From NCBI GenBank assembly GCA_900470445.1, contig UCAU01000006.1, forward strand, positions 29,184 to 93,183: a DNA stretch of 64,000 bases, in the 5' to 3' direction. This document shows, piece after piece, positions 28,224-35,816 of this stretch. The notes under the pieces were generated by a model, which made no database searches, was not told the origin of the DNA, and was given only the letters and a program-made list of their open reading frames with translations. The translations under genes were made by a program, and so were the position numbers. The stretch's first letter is position 1; each line of letters starts with the position of its first letter. Source of the stretch: Hyphomicrobiales bacterium (GTDB lineage Bacteria; Pseudomonadota; Alphaproteobacteria; Rhizobiales; Devosiaceae).

Positions 28224-28487
28224 ATGCGGATTGTTTGGGACGAGCCTAAGCGGCAGGCAAATATCATCAAGCACGGCTTAGATTTCGCGGACCTCACAAT
28301 GGCTTTCTTTGAAAGAGCCGTGGTGCGACCTGCAAGATCCCCCCGCTTTATGGCATTTGGCCGCTTTGAGGACGGAACCGTAGCCGTGGTGTTTGCCGCA
28401 TTGGGCACGGAGGCGATCTCAGTGATTTCGATGCGAAGGGCCAACGCAGCAGAAAGGATGCTCCATGACGAAGCCAAAAGGATTTGA
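28224..28487 (+). CDS. brnT: BrnT-family toxin (ribonuclease)
   Basis: An 87-residue RelE-fold toxin of the BrnT family. It starts MRIVWDEPKRQANIIKHGLDF, the family hallmark (W-D-x-x-K-x-x-x-N-x-x-K-H-x-x-x-F), and continues with a GRFEDGTVAVVFAALGTEAI strand pair and the C-terminal ISMRRANAAER (conserved R-x-A-x-x-x-E/R). BrnT cleaves mRNA and is neutralised by BrnA. The last codons overlap brnA by 23 bases, so toxin precedes antitoxin as usual for this family. AT-rich sequence with TATATA at 28201-28206 lies just upstream and may hold the promoter. Confidence 0.9.
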   Translation: MRIVWDEPKRQANIIKHGLDFADLTMAFFERAVVRPARSPRFMAFGRFEDGTVAVVFAALGTEAISVISMRRANAAERMLHDEAKRI

Positions 28488-28758
28488 AGAGGGGCAGGGC
28501 TATACCAAGGCTGATTGGGACGAGGTTTCGGATAATCCCGAATGGACCGAGCAAGATTTTGCCAAGGCCCGTCCATTTGCCGAGGTTTTTCCTGACCTTG
28601 CCGAGAGCATCCGCCGTGCTCGTGGCCGCCCAAAAGTCGATTCCCCCCGCCAGCAGATTTCGTTACGCCTTGATCCGGACGTCATCGAAAAGTTCAAAGC
28701 CACCGGAAAGGGTTGGCAATCGCGCATCAATGATGTCTTGAAGGCAGCCAAACTCTAG
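28465..28758 (+). CDS. brnA: BrnA-family antitoxin
   Basis: The 97-residue partner of BrnT. The C-terminal RHH-type DNA-binding domain reads RQQISLRLDPDVIEKFKATG followed by WQSRINDVLKAAK, the BrnA/DUF4415 pattern. The N-terminal half (WDEVSDNPEWTEQDFAKARPF) wraps the toxin in the known complex. The start ATG overlaps the toxin gene. BrnA usually represses its own operon, so autoregulation is expected but no clear operator is seen. Confidence 0.9.
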   Translation: MTKPKGFEEGQGYTKADWDEVSDNPEWTEQDFAKARPFAEVFPDLAESIRRARGRPKVDSPRQQISLRLDPDVIEKFKATGKGWQSRINDVLKAAKL

Positions 28759-28780
28759 ACTCGTTTTTTCGGAGCCCTTC

Positions 28781-29011
28781 GTGAGCGACCTGACCCTGAG
28801 CCAAGCCATCGAGAACATCTACACCTCGATCAAGAACAACAATGACGAGCTGGACGCCCATATCGCGGCGCTCAAGGCAGCCATGGCGGCTGAAGGCGCC
28901 AAGGAAGCCGTGTTCGAGCCCGCCAAGCTGGCGCAGTCCAACCGGCAAGGCCGCAAGATCATGCAGTCCTACTTCAAGAAGAAGGGCGTAGCGGTCAGTT
29001 TCTCGGCCTAG
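28781..29011 (+). CDS. Small protein of unknown function between two toxin-antitoxin pairs
   Basis: A 76-residue, charge-rich, probably helical protein with a GTG start 22 bases after brnA. It begins MSDLTLSQAIENIYTSIKNN, has an acidic-Ala middle (DAHIAALKAAMAAEGAKEA), and ends SNRQGRKIMQSYFKKKGVAV. No membrane segment or signal peptide. I do not recognise the family with certainty. Its position right behind brnTA and before a second toxin-antitoxin operon suggests read-through from brnTA, although it may be an unrelated conserved small gene. Confidence 0.6.
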   Translation: MSDLTLSQAIENIYTSIKNNNDELDAHIAALKAAMAAEGAKEAVFEPAKLAQSNRQGRKIMQSYFKKKGVAVSFSA

Positions 29012-29035
29012 CCCGGGATATTGCCCCCGTCGATC

Positions 29036-29059
29036 GGTTGGTATACATGTATACCAACC
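29036..29059. promoter_or_regulatory. Perfect 24-base palindromic operator of the second toxin-antitoxin operon
   Basis: GGTTGGTATACA-TGTATACCAACC is a perfect 24-base palindrome, 11 bases upstream of the antitoxin ATG. Its GTATAC-ATG-TATAC core is like operators bound by ribbon-helix-helix antitoxins, so autoregulation is likely. Confidence 0.75.
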
Positions 29060-29070
29060 CCGGAGATGCC

Positions 29071-29304
29071 ATGTCCAAGCAAACAGCCGTCCGGCTTCCC
29101 GACGAACTCTATGACCGGTTGCAGTCCCTGGCGAATCGCACGGGCCGCACGGCGACGTTCTATATTCGCGAAGCCGTGGAGGAGCATGTCCAGGATCTCG
29201 AGGACCTGTATCTGGCCGAGGACGTGCTGAAGCGCCGCGCGGCAGGCGACAACAAAACCACCAGCCTGGATGAACTGAGCAAGCGTCTTGGCCTGGACGA
29301 TTGA
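29071..29304 (+). CDS. RHH (CopG/RelB-like) antitoxin
   Basis: A 77-residue antitoxin. The N-terminal MSKQTAVRLPDELYDRLQSL is a ribbon-helix-helix DNA-binding segment, followed by RTATFYIREAVEEHV as the second helix. The C-terminal part (DNKTTSLDELSKRLGLDD) probably binds the toxin. The ATG at 29071 follows CGGAGA by 4 bases. The toxin gene overlaps by 17 bases. The upstream palindrome fits as its own operator. Confidence 0.85.
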   Translation: MSKQTAVRLPDELYDRLQSLANRTGRTATFYIREAVEEHVQDLEDLYLAEDVLKRRAAGDNKTTSLDELSKRLGLDD

Positions 29305-29557
29305 GGTAGACGAACATGCCGCCCGGCAATTCGCGCGCCTCGATCGGCAGGATGCCACGCGAATTCGCAACTATTTGCGGGATCGCGTGGCGACCCTCGA
29401 TAATCCGCGGCAATTGGGCAAGGCATTGGCCGGCTCCAAGCTCGGAGAGCTTTGGCGCTATCGCGTCGGAGATTTCCGGATCATCTGCGATCTACAGGAC
29501 GGACGCCTTGTCATCCTAGTGCTGGGTGTCGGTCATCGCAGCCAGGTTTATCGCTAG
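29288..29557 (+). CDS. RelE/ParE-family toxin
   Basis: An 89-residue toxin with the RelE/ParE fold. Landmarks are MAWTIEVDEHAARQFARLDR at the N-terminus, GSKLGELWRYRVGDFRIICD near residue 48 and LVLGVGHRSQVYR at the end (shown in parts). R-Y-R-x-G-D-F-R-I is the usual core. The TTG start overlaps the antitoxin gene. RelE-type toxins cut mRNA on the ribosome and ParE-type ones poison gyrase; which applies is not decided by the sequence. Confidence 0.88.
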   Translation: MAWTIEVDEHAARQFARLDRQDATRIRNYLRDRVATLDNPRQLGKALAGSKLGELWRYRVGDFRIICDLQDGRLVILVLGVGHRSQVYR

Positions 29558-29596
29558 CCGCCCATTCACCTTGCCGTCACAAGCTGGGCGCGCCCT

Positions 29597-29625
29597 ATTG
29601 AAGCGCGCCCCATTGCCGCCTATCT
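29597..29625 (+). promoter_or_regulatory. Possible RpoH (heat-shock) promoter of clpP
   Basis: ATTG (29597-29600), 18 bases, then CCTATCT (29619-29625) loosely fits the alphaproteobacterial RpoH pattern CTTG-N17-CCTATnT. It lies about 170 bases before clpP. Confidence 0.4.
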
Positions 29626-29793
29626 CTGGCTTTACCGCACATTAAGGCGGCATCGTCTGCAATCGGCCAGTCGCGCTGATTCGAAATTTCGACATTTCCG
29701 CCAGGCCCTGGATGTCCTGGTCCGGCAGAAATGTTCCAACCGAAGATGGCTTGCCCGGTATCCACGCGACCCGGCGCAGCAAAGGGGCATCAC

Positions 29794-30420
29794 ATGCGAG
29801 ATCCGCACGATATCTACATGAATACGCTCGTTCCCATGGTGGTCGAGCAGTCCAATCGAGGCGAGCGCGCCTTCGATATCTATTCGCGCCTCCTGCGCGA
29901 GCGCATCATTTTCGTGACCGGCGTGGTCGAGGACAACATGGCGAGCCTGATCGTGGCCCAGCTTTTGTTCCTCGAATCAGAGAACCCGAAAAAGGAAATC
30001 GCGCTCTATATCAATTCGCCCGGCGGCGTGGTGACGGCTGGTCTGTCGATTTACGACACGATGCAGTTCATCCGTCCGGCCGTCGCCACGATGGTGATGG
30101 GGCAGGCCGCGTCCATGGGTTCGCTCCTGCTCGCAGCCGGTGAAGCCGGCATGCGCACCAGCCTGCCGAACTCGCGCATCATGGTCCACCAGCCTTCCGG
30201 CGGCTATCAGGGTCAGGTTACCGACATCATGATTCATGCCAAGGAAGTCGAGGGCTTGAAGCGTCGTCTTAATCAGATTTATGAGAAGCACACTGGCCGC
30301 ACTTATGAAGAAGTCGAGAACGCTCTCGAGCGCGATCGCTTCCTCAGCCCCGAAGAAGCCAAGACCTTTGGCCTCATCGATAGCGTGTTTGAAAAGCGCG
30401 CCGTTCCGGAAGGCAGCTGA
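29794..30420 (+). CDS. clpP: ATP-dependent Clp protease proteolytic subunit
   Basis: The 208-residue ClpP forms the double-ring peptidase that degrades proteins fed by ClpX or ClpA. The catalytic Ser is in [15 protein letters not shown] near residue 108 and the His in [15 protein letters not shown] near residue 133. [13 protein letters not shown] and [15 protein letters not shown] ([18 protein letters not shown]) segments are present. The ATG at 29794 follows AAAGGGG. Length matches the mature family form with a short N-terminal propeptide. The order clpP-clpX-lon is normal, but an arginase gene interrupts it here. Confidence 0.97.
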   Translation: MRDPHDIYMNTLVPMVVEQSNRGERAFDIYSRLLRERIIFVTGVVEDNMASLIVAQLLFLESENPKKEIALYINSPGGVVTAGLSIYDTMQFIRPAVATMVMGQAASMGSLLLAAGEAGMRTSLPNSRIMVHQPSGGYQGQVTDIMIHAKEVEGLKRRLNQIYEKHTGRTYEEVENALERDRFLSPEEAKTFGLIDSVFEKRAVPEGS

Positions 30421-30594
30421 GTTCCCGCTGTTAACAGCGTTTGGTGACACTGCGTTGACTGTGACGTGAGTGCAATTGCACACAGCCGGATCGGCCTTTA
30501 AGGTCGGTTCGGCTTAGACTTTCTTTAGGCCTCGGGCGTTACCGTCGTTGGTACCGCTGAATTTTGGGGGTTTCGCGCCCCCGGGAGTAACTAG

Positions 30595-31872
30595 ATGTCC
30601 AAAGAGACAACGAACGGCGAATCCTCCAAGAACACGCTTTACTGCTCGTTCTGCGGGAAATCCCAGCATGAGGTTCGCAAGCTGATCGCCGGGCCGACCG
30701 TGTTTATCTGCGATGAATGCGTGGAGCTCTGCATGGACATCATCCGCGAAGAGAACAAGACCTCCATGGTCAAGTCCTCCGATGGCGTGCCGACACCCGC
30801 AGAAATCTGCAAGGTGCTCGACGACTACGTCATCGGCCAGTATCGCGCCAAGCGCGTGCTCTCCGTGGCCGTCCACAATCACTACAAGCGCCTGCACCAT
30901 TCCAGCAAGAACCAGGATATCGAGCTTTCCAAGTCGAACATCCTGCTGATCGGGCCGACCGGTTCGGGCAAGACCCTGCTGGCCCAGACGCTGGCGCGCA
31001 TCCTCGATGTACCCTTCACCATGGCCGACGCGACCACGTTGACCGAGGCGGGCTATGTCGGCGAGGACGTCGAGAACATCATCCTCAAGCTGCTGCAGTC
31101 GGCTGACTACAATGTCGAAAAGGCGCAGCGCGGCATCGTCTATATCGACGAAGTCGACAAGATCAGCCGCAAGTCCGACAATCCGTCCATCACCCGTGAC
31201 GTTTCGGGCGAAGGCGTGCAGCAGGCATTGCTGAAGATCATGGAAGGCACCGTGGCTTCGGTTCCGCCCCAGGGCGGCCGCAAGCATCCGCAGCAGGAGT
31301 TCCTGCAGGTGGACACGACCAATATCCTGTTCATCTGCGGCGGCGCCTTTGCCGGGCTCGAGAAGATCATCTCGGCGCGTGGCGAAGGCTCAGGCATCGG
31401 CTTTGCGGCCACCGTCAAGGACCCCAACGACCGTCGCGTCGGCCAGGTTCTTGCTGATGTGGCTCCGGAAGATCTGGTGCGGTTCGGGCTGATCCCCGAA
31501 TTCATCGGCCGTCTGCCGGTGCTGGCGACGCTCGAAGACCTCGACATCGCCGCCTTGATCGAAATCCTGACCGCGCCCAAGAACGCACTGGTCCGCCAGT
31601 ATCAGCGCCTGTTCCAGATGGAAGAGGTCGAACTGACCTTCCACGAGGATGCCCTCAAGGCTATCGCCGAGAAGGCAATCGAGCGCAAGACCGGCGCCCG
31701 CGGCCTGCGCTCGATCATGGAAGCCATCCTGCTCGACACCATGTACGACTTGCCTTCGCTCGAAGGCGTGGAAGAAGTGGTGATTTCGGAGGATGTGGTG
31801 CGCGGCAAGGACGTCCGCCCGCTCTACATCTATTCCGAGCGCAAGAAGGACGAAGCGCCCGCGACGGCGTGA
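30595..31872 (+). CDS. clpX: ATP-dependent Clp protease ATP-binding subunit ClpX
   Basis: The 425-residue ClpX unfoldase delivers substrates to ClpP. An N-terminal zinc-binding domain shows two cysteine pairs ([12 protein letters not shown] and [10 protein letters not shown]). The AAA+ core has Walker [13 protein letters not shown] near residue 122, Walker [10 protein letters not shown] near residue 183, and ClpX-type pore and sensor regions. The C-terminal domain includes [12 protein letters not shown]. The preceding 174 bases hold its own promoter region and no gene. A strong terminator follows. Confidence 0.97.
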   Translation: MSKETTNGESSKNTLYCSFCGKSQHEVRKLIAGPTVFICDECVELCMDIIREENKTSMVKSSDGVPTPAEICKVLDDYVIGQYRAKRVLSVAVHNHYKRLHHSSKNQDIELSKSNILLIGPTGSGKTLLAQTLARILDVPFTMADATTLTEAGYVGEDVENIILKLLQSADYNVEKAQRGIVYIDEVDKISRKSDNPSITRDVSGEGVQQALLKIMEGTVASVPPQGGRKHPQQEFLQVDTTNILFICGGAFAGLEKIISARGEGSGIGFAATVKDPNDRRVGQVLADVAPEDLVRFGLIPEFIGRLPVLATLEDLDIAALIEILTAPKNALVRQYQRLFQMEEVELTFHEDALKAIAEKAIERKTGARGLRSIMEAILLDTMYDLPSLEGVEEVVISEDVVRGKDVRPLYIYSERKKDEAPATA

Positions 31873-31891
31873 GTTTTTCCAGTCTGAATTG

Positions 31892-31924
31892 AAAACGCCG
31901 GGCGCTGAGCCCGGCGTTTTTGTT
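31892..31924 (+). terminator. Rho-independent terminator of clpX
   Basis: AAAACGCCGGGC and GCCCGGCGTTTTTGTTT form a GC-rich hairpin with a 4-6 base loop followed by a T-run. Confidence 0.9.
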
Positions 31925-31930
31925 TGGGGC

Positions 31931-32911
31931 TTACCCCTCGATCTCGCCCTCGGTGACGAATGCTACCGGCCCCGGCTCCTCACCCATGATCTGCCGCCCG
32001 AACAGGCTCGCTACGAGGTCCACCAGCAGGGTTGCGCTCTTGCCGCCATGGTCGAGGAAGGGATTGAGTTCCACCACGTCCAGCGAGCCTACAGTGCCGC
32101 TATCGTGCAGCATCTCCATGATCAGGTGCGCCTCGCGATAGCTGAGCCCGCCGGGGACCAGCGTGCCACCGCCTGGGGCGATGGATGGGTCCATGGCGTC
32201 GACATCAAGGCTGACGTGCAAATGCCCGCCAGCGGCCTTCACCTTGTCGAGGAAACCGCGCATCAGCGCGACCACGCCCATTTCGTCGATCCGCCGCATG
32301 TCGATGGTGTCGACACCCCGCGCCGTCAGTAGCCGGCGTTCCTCGCGATCGATGGAGCGGGCGCCGATCACCGCGACGTTTTTCGGATCGATCCGGCCCA
32401 GCCAAGGCCCGCGATACTCCGCGTCGAATTCTTCCTCACCACAGAGCAGAGCCAGCGGCATGCCATGCAAATTGCCGCTGGGAGAGGTGACGGGCGTGTT
32501 GAAATCGGCATGCGCATCGATCCACAACACAAAGACCGGCTTGCCGCTATCAGCGCAATGACGTGCCACGGCGGAGAGGGTACCCATGGCAATCGAGTGA
32601 TCGCCGCCCAGGAACACTGGAAAGTGACCGGCCCTCAGAATATCCAGCCCCTGGTCGCTGGAGCGCGCAGCCAGGTCGAGCACGTCAGCCCGCCGCTCGT
32701 CGGGCAGTCGCCAGCTGGCGGGGCTGGTGCCGGGCAGCGTGTGCGGACGGCGCAGATCGCCGAAATCAGCCACTTCATGGCCCAAATCCACAAGCGCCTC
32801 GATCAGTCCCGCCACCCGCAATGCCTCGGGGCCCATGCCGGCGCCGCGCACCGAAGCGCCCGCGGCCGTGGCAATACCCAGAAGATCGATGCGGCGAGGG
32901 CGTGCGGTCAT
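31931..32911 (-). CDS. rocF: Arginase
   Basis: This 326-residue enzyme hydrolyses arginine to ornithine and urea. Ureohydrolase metal-binding motifs are present: FLGGDHSIAMG near residue 98, WIDAHADFNTP near residue 128, and SLDVDAMDPSIAPG near residue 225. These provide the two-manganese site. The N-terminus ARPRRIDLLGIATAAGASVR and the length fit arginase rather than agmatinase. The ATG at 32911 is chosen because AAGGA precedes it. In-frame starts at 32938 and 32971 would add unrelated residues. It is encoded opposite to clpX and lon, inserted between them. Confidence 0.92.
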   Translation of the reverse strand: MTARPRRIDLLGIATAAGASVRGAGMGPEALRVAGLIEALVDLGHEVADFGDLRRPHTLPGTSPASWRLPDERRADVLDLAARSSDQGLDILRAGHFPVFLGGDHSIAMGTLSAVARHCADSGKPVFVLWIDAHADFNTPVTSPSGNLHGMPLALLCGEEEFDAEYRGPWLGRIDPKNVAVIGARSIDREERRLLTARGVDTIDMRRIDEMGVVALMRGFLDKVKAAGGHLHVSLDVDAMDPSIAPGGGTLVPGGLSYREAHLIMEMLHDSGTVGSLDVVELNPFLDHGGKSATLLVDLVASLFGRQIMGEEPGPVAFVTEGEIEG

Positions 32912-32996
32912 GTGCGGGTCCTTGTGTGGATGGATCATGATGCCGATATGGGGAGCGGACAAGGTGGTCATGCCACCGCAACTTAAACAACCACGA

Positions 32997-33084
32997 TGTC
33001 ATTCGGGCGCAGGCCGGAATCCAGGTCCGTAGCATCCAGCGCACACCCAGCGTGGGGATGTTTCCGGCCTGCGCCGGAGTGACA
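32997..33084. repeat. Inverted repeat of the TGTCAT...ATGACA family, copy 3
   Basis: TGTCATTCGGGCGCAGGCC on the left is mirrored by GGCCTGCGCCGGAGTGACA on the right. It lies upstream of the arginase gene. Confidence 0.65.
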
Positions 33085-33204
33085 CCGTGGGTGAAACCGT
33101 TCTTCCCACACCCACCTTGCAGCCAAGGCACACCGGTGTTTCCGGGCCAGCCGCATATCTCCTGTGCGTTCACAAGTTAACCGTGACATTTCTGCAAAGG
33201 TTGA

Positions 33205-33233
33205 CTTGCGGCCTCCATAGGCGAACCTATTTA
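33205..33233 (+). promoter_or_regulatory. RpoH (sigma-32) type promoter of lon
   Basis: CTTG (33205-33208), 17 bases, then CCTATTTA (33226-33233) matches the alphaproteobacterial heat-shock consensus CTTG-N17-CCTATnT closely. The transcript would start about 85 bases before the lon ATG. Confidence 0.8.
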
Positions 33234-33325
33234 TTAACGGGAATCAGCCCAACATCGATGTTGGAGCTGTCTATAACGGGCGCGCATCCTCTCCTTCCTC
33301 CCGCGCGCCCCGGAAAGGATACGAG

Positions 33326-35758
33326 ATGACGGACGTCAATCCCGCCACTGGCGATGGGAGCCGGGACCGGGTGTACCCAGTTCTGCCCCTGCGCGACATC
33401 GTCGTTTTCCCCGGCATGATCGTGCCGCTGTTCGTCGGCCGCGAGAAATCGGTCAAGGCGCTCGAAGAAGTCATGCGTGACGACAAGCACATTCTGGTGG
33501 TGACCCAGAAGAATGCGCAGGACGATGATCCGACCCCGGACCAGATTTTCGAGACCGGCACCATTGCCACCGTGCTGCAATTGCTCAAGCTCCCCGACGG
33601 CACCGTCAAGGTGCTGGTTGAGGGCCTGAACCGCGCAACCATCGATCGCTATTTGCAGACCGTGGACTATTTTGAAGCTGAAGCCTCCGTGCTGCCCGAG
33701 CCGGTCGAAGACCCAACCGAGGTCGAGGCCATGGCGCGTTCGGCCCAGACCGAGTTCGAGAGCTATGTGAAGCTCAACAAGAAGATCTCGGCCGAGGTTG
33801 TCGCTGCCGTCGGGCAGATCGAAAACCACTCCAAGCTTGCTGACACCATTGCCAGCCACCTGGTTATCAAGATCAACGAGAAGGAAGATCTGCTCTCGAC
33901 CGTTTCGGTCATCGAGCGCTTCCAGAAGATTCTTGGCCTGATGGAAGGCGAAATCGGCGTCCTGCAGGTGGAAAAGCGTATCCGCAGCCGCGTCAAGCGG
34001 CAGATGGAGAAGACCCAGCGCGAGTACTACCTCAACGAGCAGATGAAGGCGATCCAGAAGGAACTGGGCGACGGCGAAGAAGGCTCCAACGAGATCGCAG
34101 AGATCGAGGAGCGCATCGCCAAGACCAAGCTGTCCAAGGAAGCCAAGCTCAAGGCCGAAGGCGAACTCAAGAAGCTCAAGACCATGAGCCCAATGTCGGC
34201 GGAAGCCACTGTGGTTCGAAACTATCTCGATACATTGCTCGGCCTGCCCTGGGGCAAGAAGAGCAAGGTCAAGCGTGACCTGGCCCTGGCCGAAAAGGTT
34301 CTGGACGAGGATCACTATGGCCTCGAGAAGGTCAAGGAACGCATCCTTGAATATCTGGCTGTGCAGGGCCGTACCGGCTCGCTCAAGGGCCCGATCCTGT
34401 GCCTCGTCGGCCCTCCGGGTGTCGGCAAGACCTCGCTCGGCAAGTCGATCGCCAAGGCGACCGGCCGTGAGTTCGTGCGCATGGCGCTGGGCGGGGTTCG
34501 GGACGAAGCCGAAATCCGCGGTCACCGTCGCACCTATATCGGCTCCATGCCCGGCAAGGTCATCCAGTCGCTCAAGAAGGTCGGCAAGTCCAACCCGCTC
34601 TTCCTGCTCGATGAAATCGACAAGATGGGCCAGGACTTCCGTGGCGATCCGAGCTCGGCACTTCTCGAAGTGCTCGATCCCGAGCAGAACCACACCTTTG
34701 CCGATCACTATCTCGAAGTCGATTATGACCTTAGCGACGTGATGTTCGTGACGACCTCGAACACCCTGAACATCCCCGGCCCGCTGATGGACCGCATGGA
34801 GATCATTCGCCTGTCCGGTTACACCGAGCAGGAGAAGCATGCGATCGCCAAGCAGCACCTGATCCCGGAGACGCTCAAGGAAAACGGGCTTGCCCATGGC
34901 GAGTTCGAGCTGAGCGACGAGATGCTGACTGCCTTGATCCAGCGCTACACCCGTGAAGCGGGCGTGCGTAATCTCAAGCGCGAAATCAGCAAGCTGATGC
35001 GCAAGGCCGTCGCTGAGATCGTCAAGACCAAGGTCAAGTCGATCGTGATCGACGAAGAGAAGCTGACCAAGTATCTCGGCGCCGATATCTACAAGCACGG
35101 CGAGATCGAGGCCGAATCCCAGGTTGGTCTGGTGACCGGTCTGGCCTGGACCTCGGTTGGTGGCGAGCTGTTGACCATCGAAGGCGTGATGACGCCGGGC
35201 AAGGGCCGCATGACGGTCACCGGCAACATCAAGGAAGTGATGAAGGAATCGCTGACGGCGGCGACCGCTTATGTCCGTTCGCGCTCGATCGATTTCGGCA
35301 TCAAGCCGCCGATGTTCGACACGCGTGACATCCACGTCCACCTGCCCGAAGGCGCCACCCCCAAGGATGGCCCGTCGGCTGGTATCGGCCTCGCCACTGC
35401 CATCGTCTCGGTGATGACGGGCATTCCGGTGCGCAACGATGTCGCCATGACCGGCGAGATCACGCTGCGGGGCAGGGTGCTGCCCATCGGCGGCCTCAAG
35501 GAGAAGCTGCTTGCAGCCCTCCGTGGTGGCATCAAGACTGTGCTGATCCCCGAAGAAAATGTGCGCGATCTCGCCGAGATCCCGGACATCGTCAAGGAAG
35601 GCATGGAAATCGTGCCGGTCTCCAAGATGGACCAGGTGATCAAGCGCGCCCTGGTGCGCCAGCCAGAGCCGATCGAGTGGAACTTCGATGAGGCCACTCC
35701 CGCCGTCTCGACTACGGTGGAAGCCGTGGAAGACGCAACGACCGGCCTGCCGCACTAA
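33326..35758 (+). CDS. lon: ATP-dependent protease Lon
   Basis: The 810-residue Lon degrades damaged and regulatory proteins. The N-terminal substrate-recognition domain starts YPVLPLRDIVVFPGMIVPLF near residue 15. The AAA+ core has Walker A GPPGVGKTSLG near residue 360 and Walker B LFLLDEIDKMG near residue 425. The protease domain carries the catalytic Ser in PKDGPSAGIG near residue 685 and Lys in PIGGLKEKLLAA near residue 727. The C-terminal tail after VPVSKMDQVIKRALV is a poorly conserved acidic extension. The ATG is preceded by AAAGGA. A RpoH promoter upstream fits heat-shock control. Confidence 0.98.
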   Translation: MTDVNPATGDGSRDRVYPVLPLRDIVVFPGMIVPLFVGREKSVKALEEVMRDDKHILVVTQKNAQDDDPTPDQIFETGTIATVLQLLKLPDGTVKVLVEGLNRATIDRYLQTVDYFEAEASVLPEPVEDPTEVEAMARSAQTEFESYVKLNKKISAEVVAAVGQIENHSKLADTIASHLVIKINEKEDLLSTVSVIERFQKILGLMEGEIGVLQVEKRIRSRVKRQMEKTQREYYLNEQMKAIQKELGDGEEGSNEIAEIEERIAKTKLSKEAKLKAEGELKKLKTMSPMSAEATVVRNYLDTLLGLPWGKKSKVKRDLALAEKVLDEDHYGLEKVKERILEYLAVQGRTGSLKGPILCLVGPPGVGKTSLGKSIAKATGREFVRMALGGVRDEAEIRGHRRTYIGSMPGKVIQSLKKVGKSNPLFLLDEIDKMGQDFRGDPSSALLEVLDPEQNHTFADHYLEVDYDLSDVMFVTTSNTLNIPGPLMDRMEIIRLSGYTEQEKHAIAKQHLIPETLKENGLAHGEFELSDEMLTALIQRYTREAGVRNLKREISKLMRKAVAEIVKTKVKSIVIDEEKLTKYLGADIYKHGEIEAESQVGLVTGLAWTSVGGELLTIEGVMTPGKGRMTVTGNIKEVMKESLTAATAYVRSRSIDFGIKPPMFDTRDIHVHLPEGATPKDGPSAGIGLATAIVSVMTGIPVRNDVAMTGEITLRGRVLPIGGLKEKLLAALRGGIKTVLIPEENVRDLAEIPDIVKEGMEIVPVSKMDQVIKRALVRQPEPIEWNFDEATPAVSTTVEAVEDATTGLPH

Positions 35759-35780
35759 GCGGTTCGTGAGTGACAAAAAT

Positions 35781-35813
35781 GAACGGCGGTCCGCAAGGGC
35801 CGCCGTTTTTTAT
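35781..35813 (+). terminator. Rho-independent terminator of lon
   Basis: AACGGCGG and CCGCCGTT arms around a short loop are followed by TTTTTT, 22 bases after the lon stop. It lies just past the end of the convergent MFS gene. Confidence 0.88.
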
Positions 35814-35816
35814 TGC

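Larger units (their letters stand above)
32912..33325. other. Intergenic region between arginase and lon
   Basis: About 410 bases with no gene. It contains an inverted repeat (32997-33084) and a RpoH-type promoter (33205-33233). No other structure was recognised. Confidence 0.6.

Noticed and set aside
33227..35776. Long open frame on the minus strand across the whole lon gene
   Set aside because: It lies entirely opposite lon. Its codon use and low-complexity His/Asp/Leu content fit an antisense shadow of a GC-rich gene. No known domain was seen.
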